From Neptuniibacter sp048548695 (GTDB lineage Bacteria; Pseudomonadota; Gammaproteobacteria; Pseudomonadales; Balneatricaceae): a DNA stretch of 64,000 nucleotides. Position numbers and translations under genes: made by a program. This document shows, piece after piece, positions 9,146 to 17,873 of this stretch. Positions within the stretch are counted from its first letter, which is position 1. Each line of letters opens with the position of its first letter. The stretch lies in assembly GCF_048548695.1 (NCBI RefSeq), contig NZ_JBLYIF010000005.1, one strand, 5' to 3'. The notes under the pieces are model-generated. The model saw only the letters and a program-made list of their open reading frames with translations. It searched no databases and was not told the DNA's origin.

Positions 9146-9346
9146 TCAACCGCCACCAATCGCATGCACAATTTCGACCTTATCGCCGTCATGCAATGCC
9201 GTGGTCACGTGTTGACTGCGAGGAATAATTTCCAGATTGAGTTCTACGGCAATACGCTTTTCTGCCAAACCAAGCTGTTTCACCAGGCCAGACAACATCA
9301 GTCCATCGGTGACTTGCATCTGGTCGCCATTTAGCTCTATCTGCAT
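9146..9346 (-). CDS. thiS: sulfur carrier protein
   Basis: ThiS is the small beta-grasp sulfur carrier for thiazole synthesis; its C-terminal glycine is adenylated and converted to a thiocarboxylate. The 66-residue product ends in the diagnostic Gly-Gly (VEIVHAIGGG). The ATG at 9346 (MQIELNGDQ) was chosen: AGAGGAGAC lies upstream, and the ATG shares one base with the stop codon of the DUF423 gene (TGATG), indicating translational coupling. Confidence 0.95.
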   Translation of the reverse strand: MQIELNGDQMQVTDGLMLSGLVKQLGLAEKRIAVELNLEIIPRSQHVTTALHDGDKVEIVHAIGGG

Positions 9347-9732
9347 CAATCGTCTCCTCTTGTATAAAAATATGCAGCCACGACCAGGCAGCCCCAGCCA
9401 CATAGCAACAACAGTCCACCCAGGGGGGTAATCATGCCCAAAGCACCCACGCCCGAAAGCGCCAGAACATAAAGACTGCCACAGAATAACAGGATGCCGG
9501 CAATAAACGTCCAGGCTGACCAGCGCAAAGGCAACAGATCATGCTGCTGCCGCATCACGACCACCAGCAGCAAAGCCAGGGTGTGATAAAACTGGTATTC
9601 AACACCCGTCTGATACGCAGCATACAACTCCGGCGCAAGACGCGCTTTAAGTGCATGCGCGCCAAACGCACCCAGTGCGACTGCCAGCAGACCACTGATA
9701 CCCGCAAAAAATAGCTGTACGCGACAGGTCAT
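9346..9732 (-). CDS. DUF423 family membrane protein
   Basis: A 128-residue inner-membrane protein with four predicted spans. It has the DUF423 signature at the N-terminus (GLLAVALGAFGAHALK, then YQTGVEYQFYHTLALL) and the glycine-rich C-terminal span GMITPLGGLLLLCGW. The function of this widespread family is not known. It is the promoter-proximal gene of the unit DUF423-thiS-thiG-trmB, and its stop overlaps the thiS start by one base. Confidence 0.9.
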   Translation of the reverse strand: MTCRVQLFFAGISGLLAVALGAFGAHALKARLAPELYAAYQTGVEYQFYHTLALLLVVVMRQQHDLLPLRWSAWTFIAGILLFCGSLYVLALSGVGALGMITPLGGLLLLCGWGCLVVAAYFYTRGDD

Positions 9733-9819
9733 AAAATCATCCTGAAATCAGGGTGGCGATTATACCCCAAACATATCCGGGATGCTGACCACCTGAAGCA
9801 AGAAAAGGAACTCCGGTAC

Positions 9820-9924
9820 ATGCCTCAACCCGACACCATGACTTTAAACTTCAGCCAGGCTTGTCGCTATCAATTTGGTGAAGCCCCATCTGAAACGTTG
9901 AAACGCCTGCGGCGCTCTATCTGA
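9820..9924 (+). CDS. possible 34-residue small protein
   Basis: A short ORF begins with ATG at 9820, preceded by AAAAGGAA about ten bases upstream, and ends with TGA immediately before an intrinsic terminator in the same direction. The product would be hydrophilic with a basic C-terminus (SETLKRLRRSI). It fills an otherwise gene-free space between the DUF423 promoter region and rpoH. I know no family for it. The ribosome site and terminator are the only support. Confidence 0.35.
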   Translation: MPQPDTMTLNFSQACRYQFGEAPSETLKRLRRSI

Positions 9925-9935
9925 CATAGCGCCAT

Positions 9936-9962
9936 AAAAAAACCGCCATTCGGCGGTTTTTA
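9936..9962. terminator. bidirectional intrinsic terminator downstream of rpoH
   Basis: CCGCC (9943-9947) pairs with GGCGG (9952-9956), extended by flanking A and T runs that give U-tracts in both directions. It terminates rpoH on the minus strand and could end the small plus-strand ORF. Confidence 0.85.
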
Positions 9963-9983
9963 AAATAGCAGTTTGCGGTCGCG

Positions 9984-10835
9984 TTAAGCTTCCATCGCCA
10001 CCCGAATTTTTTTCATGGCGTTCTTTTCAAGCTGACGAATACGCTCAGCAGACACACTATATTCAGCCGCCAATTCATGCAGCGTTGCCTTATCATCCTG
10101 TAGCCAGCGACGAGATAAAATTTCCTGGCTGCGCTCGTCAAGGTCGGTAATCGCACTCATCAAGCGACGCTGTGAGTCTTCTTCCCAATTGCTGTTTTCC
10201 AGCAGCGTGCTTGGATCAGCACTTTTATCTTCCAAATAATGCACTGGTGCCCAAGCATGATCATCATCGTCAGATTCAGGGGCATCAAAGGCTGTATCAA
10301 CGGACGCCATACGGCCTTCCATCTGGCGAACGACCTTGGCATCAACACTCAGATCCTCGGCAATCGCCTCAACCTCATCGTTGGTCATCCAGCCAAGACC
10401 TTTCTTACGAGAGCGCAGATTAAAGAACAATTTACGCTGTGCCTTGGTGGTAGCGACTTTGACAATCCGCCAGTTACGCAAGATAAATTCATGCATTTCG
10501 GCTTTGATCCAATGCACGGCAAAAGAGACCAGGCGCACACCCATGGTAGGATCAAAGCGTTTTACCGCTTTCATCAAACCGACATTCCCCTCCTGGATCA
10601 GATCGCCCAGCGGCAGGCCATAACCCGAGTAGGTTTTAGCAACGTGCACCACAAACCGCAGGTGCGACATAACCAACTGACGTGCAGCTTCGACATCTCC
10701 ATCAAAATACAACCGCTCCGCCAGCGAACGCTCTTCTTCTACGCTAAGCACAGGGATGGCTGCCACCGACTGCATATATGCATCGAGGTTGCGACCCGGA
10801 GTTATGTTATTGATAGCTTGTAAGCTGGTGCCCAT
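9984..10835 (-). CDS. rpoH: heat-shock sigma factor sigma-32
   Basis: RpoH directs RNA polymerase to heat-shock promoters. The 283-residue protein contains sigma region 2 (GDLIQEGNVGLMKAVKRFDP, then FAVHWIKAEMHEFILRNWR), and the RpoH box QRKLFFNLRS just after it, which separates sigma-32 from other group 3 factors. Region 4 has the HTH ATLHELAAEYSVSAERIRQLE. Length matches the family. It lies downstream of ftsY-ftsE-ftsX on the same strand, the conserved proteobacterial order, but with 153 bp between ftsX and rpoH that could hold its own promoters. The early coding region and 5' leader may form the thermosensor known for rpoH mRNA, which I did not model. Confidence 0.97.
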   Translation of the reverse strand: MGTSLQAINNITPGRNLDAYMQSVAAIPVLSVEEERSLAERLYFDGDVEAARQLVMSHLRFVVHVAKTYSGYGLPLGDLIQEGNVGLMKAVKRFDPTMGVRLVSFAVHWIKAEMHEFILRNWRIVKVATTKAQRKLFFNLRSRKKGLGWMTNDEVEAIAEDLSVDAKVVRQMEGRMASVDTAFDAPESDDDDHAWAPVHYLEDKSADPSTLLENSNWEEDSQRRLMSAITDLDERSQEILSRRWLQDDKATLHELAAEYSVSAERIRQLEKNAMKKIRVAMEA

Positions 10836-10988
10836 CTATGACCTCGCATCATGTTACTGACTGCTGCCTTTTCACTGGCCAGCAGCTCGCAAATGTGACC
10901 CTGTCAGAAAATAAAAGTTCCACGCTCAAAAATAGCGCGGCACGAAAATATAGCGGGGAACAGATAAAACCGCAACCTTGAAACCCTA

Positions 10989-12014
10989 TTACCTAGGTTC
11001 AATCTCGGCCAGATGCTGGCCAACGGCCAAGCGGGCACCCAATAAGCCTAACAAGACTCCAGACAGGAGCAGTGCCAGTGCTTCTTGAGGTGCCAGGCTC
11101 TGTAAAGCAAAGCCGCTTTGGTAAAGTCCAACCAACTGTTTTACCGGCTCGGTAATCAAGACCAGACTCACGCCCATTAACAACAGCGCCAGAGCGCCGC
11201 CCAGCAGGCCAAACCAGAAGCCAGTATAGAGGAAAGGCCGCCTGATCCAGGCATCGGTAGCGCCCACCAGTTTAGCTACCAGGATTTCATCTCGCCGGTT
11301 TTCAATAATCAAGCGGATGGTATTCCCCACCACCAGCAACACAGCCAACGCCAATAACGCACCCAGCACAACCACAATCCGGTTAGCGACCTCAACAAAG
11401 GCAGCCAACCGCTTCACCCACTCAATGTCCAGCACCACTTCAGCCACCTCAGGCATGACGGAAAATTCCTGCTGTAACTTATTCAGTGCGACAGGAGTTT
11501 GCTCTACCGGTTGCACGACCACCACCGCTGGCAGCGGATTGCCTTTAATGTATTCAAAGATATCCGCCATACCAGAGGTCTTTTTAAAGTCGTACAACCC
11601 CTGATCTTTGGAGATCAACTCCACTGCCTGCAAGTCACTTCGCAACAGCAGTTGCTGGCTGAAACGCTGCGCTTCATCATCCGGCAGGCTGGCCTGCAGA
11701 TACAAGGAGACCCTTGGCCCGCTCTGCCATTGCAGGCTCAGAGCATTAATATTCTTCAGCGCCAGATACATCACCCCTGGCAGAGTCAGGGCAATAGCCA
11801 ATACTGCCAGCGTCATCAAGGTTGGCAGCGGCGTTTGTAACAGCCGGGATAATGCCTCTTTGGCGGTACTGATATTGTGCCGCCACCAGCTCTGACTTTT
11901 CTGTTTCAGCGTCACCTGATGTCTGTCGGCACCACGACGCACAGCAGCCGTGGTAGCTTTCGCCGCCTGACGCACGGCTCCGCGCGCCCGGGAATTATTC
12001 GGTTCATTGGCCAT
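10989..12014 (-). CDS. ftsX: cell division ABC transporter permease FtsX
   Basis: FtsX, with the ATPase FtsE, forms a septal ring complex that activates peptidoglycan hydrolases during division. The 341-residue protein has a long basic cytoplasmic N-terminus, a first membrane span (LMTLAVLAIALTLPGVMYLAL), a periplasmic loop of about 110 residues, and three C-terminal spans. This is the four-span FtsX topology. Its ATG lies inside ftsE (11-bp overlap), so the two are translationally coupled. Confidence 0.95.
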   Translation of the reverse strand: MANEPNNSRARGAVRQAAKATTAAVRRGADRHQVTLKQKSQSWWRHNISTAKEALSRLLQTPLPTLMTLAVLAIALTLPGVMYLALKNINALSLQWQSGPRVSLYLQASLPDDEAQRFSQQLLLRSDLQAVELISKDQGLYDFKKTSGMADIFEYIKGNPLPAVVVVQPVEQTPVALNKLQQEFSVMPEVAEVVLDIEWVKRLAAFVEVANRIVVVLGALLALAVLLVVGNTIRLIIENRRDEILVAKLVGATDAWIRRPFLYTGFWFGLLGGALALLLMGVSLVLITEPVKQLVGLYQSGFALQSLAPQEALALLLSGVLLGLLGARLAVGQHLAEIEPR

Positions 12015-12666
12015 GATCAGTCATCCTACCCTGATTCAGGGTCAACTTACGGCAGCGCATCTGATCAATCAGCGCCAGGTCATGACTGGCAATCAGCACG
12101 GTAGTACCGTGATGATTAAACTCCATAAACAACCGCATGATTTCGGCTGACAACTCAGGATCAAGGTTACCGGTGGGTTCATCGGCCAGAATCAGCTGCG
12201 GCCGATTAACAATTGCCCGGGCAATACCTATACGCTGCTGCTCCCCTGTGGACAGGGCAACCGGGTTAAGTTTTTCCTTACTTAACAAGCCAACTTTATC
12301 CAGTGCGGCGCGCACCCGCTTACCAATATCATCCAAGTGATAACCGGAAATGTGCAAAGGCAGGGCAATGTTGTCGTATACGCTACGATCAAACAGTAAC
12401 TGATGATTCTGGAAAACCACCCCGATACGGCGGCGATGAAAGGGAATTTCCTGGCTTTTGAGCTGAGTCAGCTCCCGGCCGGCAACCTGCAACTTACCCC
12501 GGCTGGGGCGCTCCATCAGCATGATCAGTTTGAGCAGAGTACTCTTACCAGCACCGGAGTGCCCGGTCAGGAACGCCAGCTCCCCCTGAGACAGGGAAAA
12601 ACTCACATCCCGCAGCGCATCATGGCCTGTTGGGTAACGTTTACTGACATGGCTGAACTCAATCAC
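12004..12666 (-). CDS. ftsE: cell division ATP-binding protein FtsE
   Basis: An ABC ATPase of 220 residues, partner of FtsX. Walker A GHSGAGKSTLLK, signature LSTGEQQRIGIARA and Walker B LILADEPTGNLD are intact, followed by the switch His in LIASHDLAL. The start codon is GTG (MIEFSHVSKRYPTGHDALRD). It lies 13 bp after ftsY and overlaps ftsX, as expected for the conserved ftsYEX operon. Confidence 0.96.
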   Translation of the reverse strand: MIEFSHVSKRYPTGHDALRDVSFSLSQGELAFLTGHSGAGKSTLLKLIMLMERPSRGKLQVAGRELTQLKSQEIPFHRRRIGVVFQNHQLLFDRSVYDNIALPLHISGYHLDDIGKRVRAALDKVGLLSKEKLNPVALSTGEQQRIGIARAIVNRPQLILADEPTGNLDPELSAEIMRLFMEFNHHGTTVLIASHDLALIDQMRCRKLTLNQGRMTDHGQ

Positions 12667-12679
12667 GGCATGGTCTCAA

Positions 12680-13828
12680 TCAGTCAAACAACGCGTCGAC
12701 AAACTCCTGCGCCTTGAATGGCCGCAAATCATCAATCTGCTCACCAACACCAATAAAACGGATCGGCAGTTGCAGCTGTTTGGCAATGGCAAAGATCACC
12801 CCACCTTTAGCGGTACCGTCTAACTTGGTCAGAGAGATACCTGTTACACCAACACTATCGCGGAATATTTTCGCCTGACTCAGTGCATTCTGGCCAGTGC
12901 CGGCATCCAGCACCAGCATCACCTCATGAGGCGCCTGCGGCGAAAGTTTCTGGCTGACACGCACCACCTTCTCCAGCTCCTGCATCAGGTTGTCCTTGTT
13001 CTGCAGACGACCTGCCGTATCAGCAATCAGCACATCAACCCCCTTGGCCTGAGCCGACTGCAGGGCATCGAATATCACCGATGCAGAGTCTGCACCGGTA
13101 TGCTGTGCAATGACCGGGACATCATTACGTTCACCCCAGACCTGCAACTGCTCTACTGCAGCAGCACGGAAAGTATCCCCGGCAGCCAACATCACCGATT
13201 TACCCTGGCTTTGGAAGCGTTTGGCAAGCTTACCAATGGTGGTGGTTTTACCCACACCGTTCACCCCGACCATCAAAATCACATAAGGCGTTTTATCCGC
13301 CGGTATTTCCAGCGGTTGCTCAACCTGTTGCAGCAGATCGGACAGTTCCAATTTGAGGGCGCCATACAAAGCCTGCGCATCGGCCAACTGCTTACGTGCG
13401 ACTTTATCAGTCAGGCGCAGGATGATTTCACTGGTTGCCGCCACCCCGACATCTGCAGTCAGCAGCAGAGTTTCGATCTCTTCCAGCAGGTCATCATCGA
13501 TCTCTTTAGCACCCAGAAACAGATTACCCAGCTGCTCGCTAAGGTTTTCCTTGGTGCGACTTAACCCGGATTTGATGCGACCGAAAAAACCGGCCTTTTT
13601 TTCTGGTTCAGCACTGACGGGGGATGCCTCGGGCTGCACAGCCGCAACATTGGCCGTTGGTTCTGTCGACGCAGGCTCCGACTCAACAATCTCGGCCTCT
13701 GTGGATACGGCGGGTTCAAGCGGCGCATCAACATCTACCGGCGCGACCGGCAAGTCGGTGCGGGGGTCAGCTGATTCTGTTTCAGGCTGTTTGTTTTCCG
13801 AAAACAAAGTTTTCAGTTTTTTTAACAT
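12680..13828 (-). CDS. ftsY: signal recognition particle receptor FtsY
   Basis: FtsY is the membrane-associated GTPase that receives SRP-ribosome complexes for co-translational insertion. The 382-residue protein has an acidic, proline/alanine-rich A domain (about 1-75), an N helical bundle (KSGLSRTKENLSEQLGNL onward) and a G domain. The G domain carries G1 GVNGVGKTTTIGKLA, the DTAGR motif (ADTAGRLQNKDNLM), TKLDGTAKGG and the closing GVGEQIDDLRPF. First gene of ftsY-ftsE-ftsX. Confidence 0.97.
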   Translation of the reverse strand: MLKKLKTLFSENKQPETESADPRTDLPVAPVDVDAPLEPAVSTEAEIVESEPASTEPTANVAAVQPEASPVSAEPEKKAGFFGRIKSGLSRTKENLSEQLGNLFLGAKEIDDDLLEEIETLLLTADVGVAATSEIILRLTDKVARKQLADAQALYGALKLELSDLLQQVEQPLEIPADKTPYVILMVGVNGVGKTTTIGKLAKRFQSQGKSVMLAAGDTFRAAAVEQLQVWGERNDVPVIAQHTGADSASVIFDALQSAQAKGVDVLIADTAGRLQNKDNLMQELEKVVRVSQKLSPQAPHEVMLVLDAGTGQNALSQAKIFRDSVGVTGISLTKLDGTAKGGVIFAIAKQLQLPIRFIGVGEQIDDLRPFKAQEFVDALFD

Positions 13829-13878
13829 GCATCATCCTCATCCGGCCGATGAATTGGCCAAAAGACAGGGGGAGCCAC

Positions 13879-14010
13879 TCAGATAAAGTCGTCCCGATTT
13901 ACATAGAGAAAAATGGCGGCTAACAACGCAAGACTAAACAGCCCTCCAGCCAGAGCAATCCAACCGGAACCCCAGCCATTAGACTGAAACCAGAAAAACA
14001 CCGTTTGCAT
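13879..14010 (-). CDS. 43-residue single-span membrane protein upstream of ftsY
   Basis: A small ORF just 50 bp upstream of ftsY on the same strand. ATG at 14010 is preceded by GGAG with a spacing of about seven bases. The product starts MQTVFFWFQSNGWGSGW, has one strong membrane segment (IALAGGLFSLALLAAIFLYV) and a short charged tail NRDDFI. The glycine/tryptophan-rich N-terminus and clean topology argue for a real gene. I do not recognise a family. It may be co-transcribed with ftsY, suggesting an envelope role, which is inference from position only. Confidence 0.6.
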   Translation of the reverse strand: MQTVFFWFQSNGWGSGWIALAGGLFSLALLAAIFLYVNRDDFI

Positions 14011-14126
14011 GCTGTATCTCCATCGCTACACCAGACGCTCTAAAGAGGAGCTAACCGGCACAGCAGCACCACCTGATAAAGTCTGGTATCTTATCATAGT
14101 GTTCCCGGCTCGCGACTATCTTTGCC

Positions 14127-15308
14127 ATGACTGACGGCTATCGTCCCATCTTCAATCGCAAATACCTTACAGCACTGATCTGGTTCTGCCTGATAGCTAT
14201 TGTGGTACTCACTTCAATGGGCCCGGAGTCGACCGAACCAGGCAAAATAAACCGACTCTCTGAGCGCAACATCTACTGGCTGGAGCAGCCCGAAGCACCA
14301 CTGACGTTAACGCTGACGTTTGCCACACCCCCGGCCCTGCATCCCAAGCAGACTCTGCTGCACAAACTGATGTTAGAGATCATGCGGCAACGGCTACAGC
14401 CATTTACACACCCGGATTTCAGTTATGGCCTGTCTCAACAACTGGACGGCCTTGCATTAACCCTTAGCTGGTTACCAGAACAAAGCGCTCCACCGCTGAC
14501 GGCAATGCTTACGGCCCTGCGAAAACCTGTGGATCCGCTGCGCTGGGCTTCTGCACTGGAAACACTAAAAGCAGAAGCCTACCTGGACAACCAAACCACT
14601 GAGTCGCAATTGCTGCAGCAATTTTTAGGTCAGTTTCCGGCACCCTCAATACCACTGTTGGAAATGCTTGTCCCCAGCTACGCAGACAGCATGAATTCAC
14701 CCGCGATCAGCCTAAGCGGCGATGGGGCTGAGCAAGCCAGTCAGCAGCTCCCACCTTTAAGCATTGTCAGCACCAAACGATCGGATATTGACCGGTTTAC
14801 ACCAGCGGCCCAGATCACTGGCAGCCCGAAGGATGAAAATTTTCACCTGTTACTCGGTAGCAGCTTACCCGGACGCCAAGCGGACACTTACCTGATGCAA
14901 CGCTGGGTAATTCAAACATTGCAGGACCTGCTCGCCAACTACCACCAGCAACAACAGCTTGATTACCGACTGCTGTTCCGCGCCGGTGGCGAAGCAGGCT
15001 ACCGCGCCATCCTGCTGCACAGCCAGCAACATCCCGCCAAGATACTGCAGCAACTACAGGCAGCAGCAACCGAGCAGCAACTTGAAAGTAGCAGAGCAGG
15101 GCTCATCACCCAGTGGCAGGAGGATGCCCGGCAGCCGCTCACACGCCACCTGCAGCTGACTCAACTTAGCCGCTATCAATTCCCCCCCGACCAGCTAGAG
15201 CAGGACATCGATCAGTTAAAGTCACTGGATGTGCAGCTGGCTATTGCCGGGGTGAAAGCCGCCTTGCAAAGTCGCGCCCAATTTAGCATCCTGCTGCCGC
15301 CACACTGA
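14127..15308 (+). CDS. degenerate M16 (pitrilysin)-like protein, membrane-anchored
   Basis: A 393-residue protein with one N-terminal membrane anchor (about residues 13-30) and a large periplasmic part. Its place between divergent ftsY and rsmD is where Pseudomonas carries one or two M16 zinc-peptidase-like genes. Segments such as LTLTFATPPALHPKQTLLHKLM and the C-terminal half resemble M16 folds. The zinc-binding HxxEH motif is absent, and the protein is shorter than a complete M16 protein. It is therefore probably non-catalytic, perhaps a partner or relic. The family assignment leans on gene order. Confidence 0.55.
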   Translation: MTDGYRPIFNRKYLTALIWFCLIAIVVLTSMGPESTEPGKINRLSERNIYWLEQPEAPLTLTLTFATPPALHPKQTLLHKLMLEIMRQRLQPFTHPDFSYGLSQQLDGLALTLSWLPEQSAPPLTAMLTALRKPVDPLRWASALETLKAEAYLDNQTTESQLLQQFLGQFPAPSIPLLEMLVPSYADSMNSPAISLSGDGAEQASQQLPPLSIVSTKRSDIDRFTPAAQITGSPKDENFHLLLGSSLPGRQADTYLMQRWVIQTLQDLLANYHQQQQLDYRLLFRAGGEAGYRAILLHSQQHPAKILQQLQAAATEQQLESSRAGLITQWQEDARQPLTRHLQLTQLSRYQFPPDQLEQDIDQLKSLDVQLAIAGVKAALQSRAQFSILLPPH

Positions 15309-15322
15309 TCAGGAAACCCACT

Positions 15323-15946
15323 ATGGCTCGTCACCACCCGGCACGCCGCACACCGAATAAAACCCCGACGTCCAGCTTACGCATCATCGCTGGTAACTGG
15401 CGGGGCAGAAAACTGGAGTTTGCATCAGTGGACGGTTTACGACCAACACCCGACCGGGTCAGAGAGACGCTGTTTAATTGGCTACAGCCTTTTATTAATG
15501 ACGCCCGCTGTCTGGATCTGTTTGCCGGCAGTGGCGCACTGGGGCTGGAGGCATTATCCCGAGGCGCGGCATCCTGCGCCTTTATCGACCGGGAAGTCAC
15601 CTCTTGCCGCATGCTGCAAAGCAATCTCCAACAATTAAAGGCGGATAACGGCGAAGTGATACAAGCCTCTGTGGTGACATGGTTACAACAGCGCATCACC
15701 GATATGGAACCACGCTACGATCTGGTTTTTATGGACCCGCCTTACCGGCAGGGGCTGATCCAACCCTGCTGCGAGCTACTCGAACAGCATAATCTGCTGG
15801 CCGACAACGCCATCATCTATGTCGAAACCGAATCCGATCTGACCGAGAGAGTGGTGCCCGCCCACTGGCGCGAACACCGCAGCAAGCAGGCCGGGCAGGT
15901 CAGCTACCGACTCTACCTGCGCGAGCAGCCCACCCCTCAGGACTAG
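15323..15946 (+). CDS. rsmD: 16S rRNA (guanine966-N2)-methyltransferase
   Basis: RsmD methylates N2 of G966 in 16S rRNA within the assembled small subunit. The 207-residue product has the RsmD N-terminus (LRIIAGNWRGRKLEF, then GLRPTPDRVRETLFNWL), SAM motif I DLFAGSGALGLEALSRGA, and the catalytic motif IV FMDPPYRQG. It follows the M16-like gene by 14 bp on the same strand and overlaps the end of the convergent M48 gene by four bases. Confidence 0.96.
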   Translation: MARHHPARRTPNKTPTSSLRIIAGNWRGRKLEFASVDGLRPTPDRVRETLFNWLQPFINDARCLDLFAGSGALGLEALSRGAASCAFIDREVTSCRMLQSNLQQLKADNGEVIQASVVTWLQQRITDMEPRYDLVFMDPPYRQGLIQPCCELLEQHNLLADNAIIYVETESDLTERVVPAHWREHRSKQAGQVSYRLYLREQPTPQD

Positions 15947-17190
15947 CGTGGCAGCGCATCATCTAGATAGTATTTGCCCGGCAATTTTTTCAGTTCTTCC
16001 ACACTCAGGTCATCCGGCAGGCGAAACCGGGCAACAAATACCTGCCCCGGGTTTACACTGCCTTCAACATGCGCCACATAACGCAAGAGTTTGTCGTCAC
16101 GCTTCACCATCAGCCCCATCACAACATTTTTCAGGACTGGCTGTCGCGCCTGATAGCGCCAGCGGGTTTCCAGCAAATGAGGCTCTCGCTGCTGTGCAGA
16201 CTCCAGCTTCAAACTGGCCTCAACGGCTTTCACAAACTGACTGCGGGCCGCCTGACGCTGCTCTTCCTGTTTCGCTGTTTCATGATCCACATAAGCACCC
16301 AGTGCAGTCCCCAGCAGTGCCGCCAAACCACCACCCTCTCCGGCAGTGGTACCCTGCTGCTTTTGCCATAAAACATTGTTTTGCAACAAACTGCCTGCCT
16401 CCGGGTTGATCTGCCCCTTGCGGTAGTAAGGGTTCACCGCTTCAGCCACCGCTTTCGCCTCAGCGTAACGTTCGGCATTAACCGGGTGGTCATGATTGAA
16501 CAGCGCCCGGGCATTACCCTCTTCCGTGTATTTTCGCTGCCAAATGCGGCTTGCCGCCAGTGGGTCATAACCCGCCAACGCGCAATACAGAATGCCGATA
16601 CGGTCTGCCTCACGCTCGTTTTCATGGGTAAAAGCCGCCTGATAACTACTGCGCCGGGCAGAGTTTGAACCCGTTAATGCCGTAAGCTGACTCATGCTGC
16701 GGCGCTCAAAAGCATGATTAGCAACCGTATGCGCAATCTCATGCGCCACCACCGCCGCCAGTTCAGCATCGTCTGTAATGCTATCCATCAGGCCGGAAAA
16801 CACCACAATATAGGTACCGCCGGTCGTGAAAGCATTGAACTGCGTGTTGTTAACCAAAATCGGCTGCCAACGTTCCTCACTCAAGTGCGAAACACGATGC
16901 ACCCGGTCAAACACCTGCAGCAATCGCTGATACTGCACCTTATTAACCTGTGCATTGACGCCACGCCCTGCTTTTTGCTCCTGTGCAATAACCTGCTCGA
17001 CATAAGCATTGCCCGCTTCGATCTGGGCTTGCCGGTCCGCCAAACTCAGCGAGCGGCGTCCGGTCACCCGGTCCTCTTCGCTGACCGCTTCCGCCACCTG
17101 ATAGAGGCCCTGATCAACTCGTTGCAGCGCCTGACAGCCTGACAAACAGCCACATAGCAGCACAAAAACACCTAAAATTCGTACGGGCAT
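15943..17190 (-). CDS. M48-family metalloprotease lipoprotein
   Basis: A 415-residue zinc protease of the M48 family, related to LoiP/YcaL and BepA proteins that act on outer-membrane proteins. The lipobox LSGC at residues 16-19 follows a short hydrophobic leader, so it is a lipoprotein. The active site HEIAH (in VVAHEIAHTVANH) and third zinc ligand in NEREADRIGI are intact. After the protease domain comes a region of about 170 residues with a glycine patch (TTAGEGGGLAALLGTALGAY, a possible re-entrant or membrane segment) and a charged Gln/Glu/Arg helix. The C-terminal extension is not assigned. Transcribed away from coaD. Confidence 0.88.
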   Translation of the reverse strand: MPVRILGVFVLLCGCLSGCQALQRVDQGLYQVAEAVSEEDRVTGRRSLSLADRQAQIEAGNAYVEQVIAQEQKAGRGVNAQVNKVQYQRLLQVFDRVHRVSHLSEERWQPILVNNTQFNAFTTGGTYIVVFSGLMDSITDDAELAAVVAHEIAHTVANHAFERRSMSQLTALTGSNSARRSSYQAAFTHENEREADRIGILYCALAGYDPLAASRIWQRKYTEEGNARALFNHDHPVNAERYAEAKAVAEAVNPYYRKGQINPEAGSLLQNNVLWQKQQGTTAGEGGGLAALLGTALGAYVDHETAKQEEQRQAARSQFVKAVEASLKLESAQQREPHLLETRWRYQARQPVLKNVVMGLMVKRDDKLLRYVAHVEGSVNPGQVFVARFRLPDDLSVEELKKLPGKYYLDDALPR

Positions 17191-17365
17191 GGCAAAATTT
17201 CCTTACTATTTTATTCCAAATAAATATATAAAAAACTTTTCTTATAACTGGTTGTCGTTAGCAGTTTGAATTATAGTGTTTGTGCGCGTTTGCCATTTCG
17301 GCTAATATTCCGCGCTTGCACATTTGCTAGTATGTTAAGCAGACACCAGCCTCTGTGAACCCGAT

Positions 17366-17845
17366 ATGAATACTGCAGTATATCCAGGTACGTTTGATCC
17401 GATAACTAACGGCCATTCTGATCTGATACATCGGGCCAGTCGTTTGTTTGACCGTGTTGTGGTGGCCGTTGCCGCCAGCCCGAAAAAGCAACCGATGCTG
17501 CCGCTGGAAAGCCGCACTCAGCTCTGTCAGGAAGTGCTGGGTAATCTCGATAATGTAGAGATTATTGGCTTTGACTGCCTGCTGGCAACATTACTGCAAG
17601 AGCAGAATGCAAATATTATACTGCGTGGCCTGCGTGCGGTTTCGGATTTTGAGTACGAGTTTCAACTCGCCAATATGAACCGACATCTGGCACCCAGCGT
17701 GGAAAGTATATTCCTGACACCGGCAGAACACCTGTCGTTTATTTCCTCCACGCTGATACGCGAAATCTCCAGCCTAGGCGGAGATGTGAGCAAGTTTGTA
17801 CATCCGGCGGTTGCCGAAGCATTACAACAGCTTCATGGCCGGTAA
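17366..17845 (+). CDS. coaD: phosphopantetheine adenylyltransferase
   Basis: CoaD transfers AMP from ATP to 4'-phosphopantetheine in coenzyme A synthesis. The 159-residue product shows the nucleotidyltransferase motif YPGTFDPITNGHSDLI at the N-terminus, ILRGLRAVSDFEYEFQLANMN in the middle (substrate-binding residues), and the second nucleotide motif SFISSTLIREI. The length is standard. The ferredoxin gene follows after 28 bp, a coaD-fdx pairing seen in Pseudomonas. Confidence 0.97.
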   Translation: MNTAVYPGTFDPITNGHSDLIHRASRLFDRVVVAVAASPKKQPMLPLESRTQLCQEVLGNLDNVEIIGFDCLLATLLQEQNANIILRGLRAVSDFEYEFQLANMNRHLAPSVESIFLTPAEHLSFISSTLIREISSLGGDVSKFVHPAVAEALQQLHGR

Positions 17846-17873
17846 CCATAGATAGAAAAGTGAGGTAGCCAAC

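Noticed and set aside
13353..13886. 177-residue Ser-rich plus-strand ORF opposite ftsY
   Set aside because: Antisense shadow of the ftsY acidic and G domains; low-complexity Ser runs and no ribosome site.
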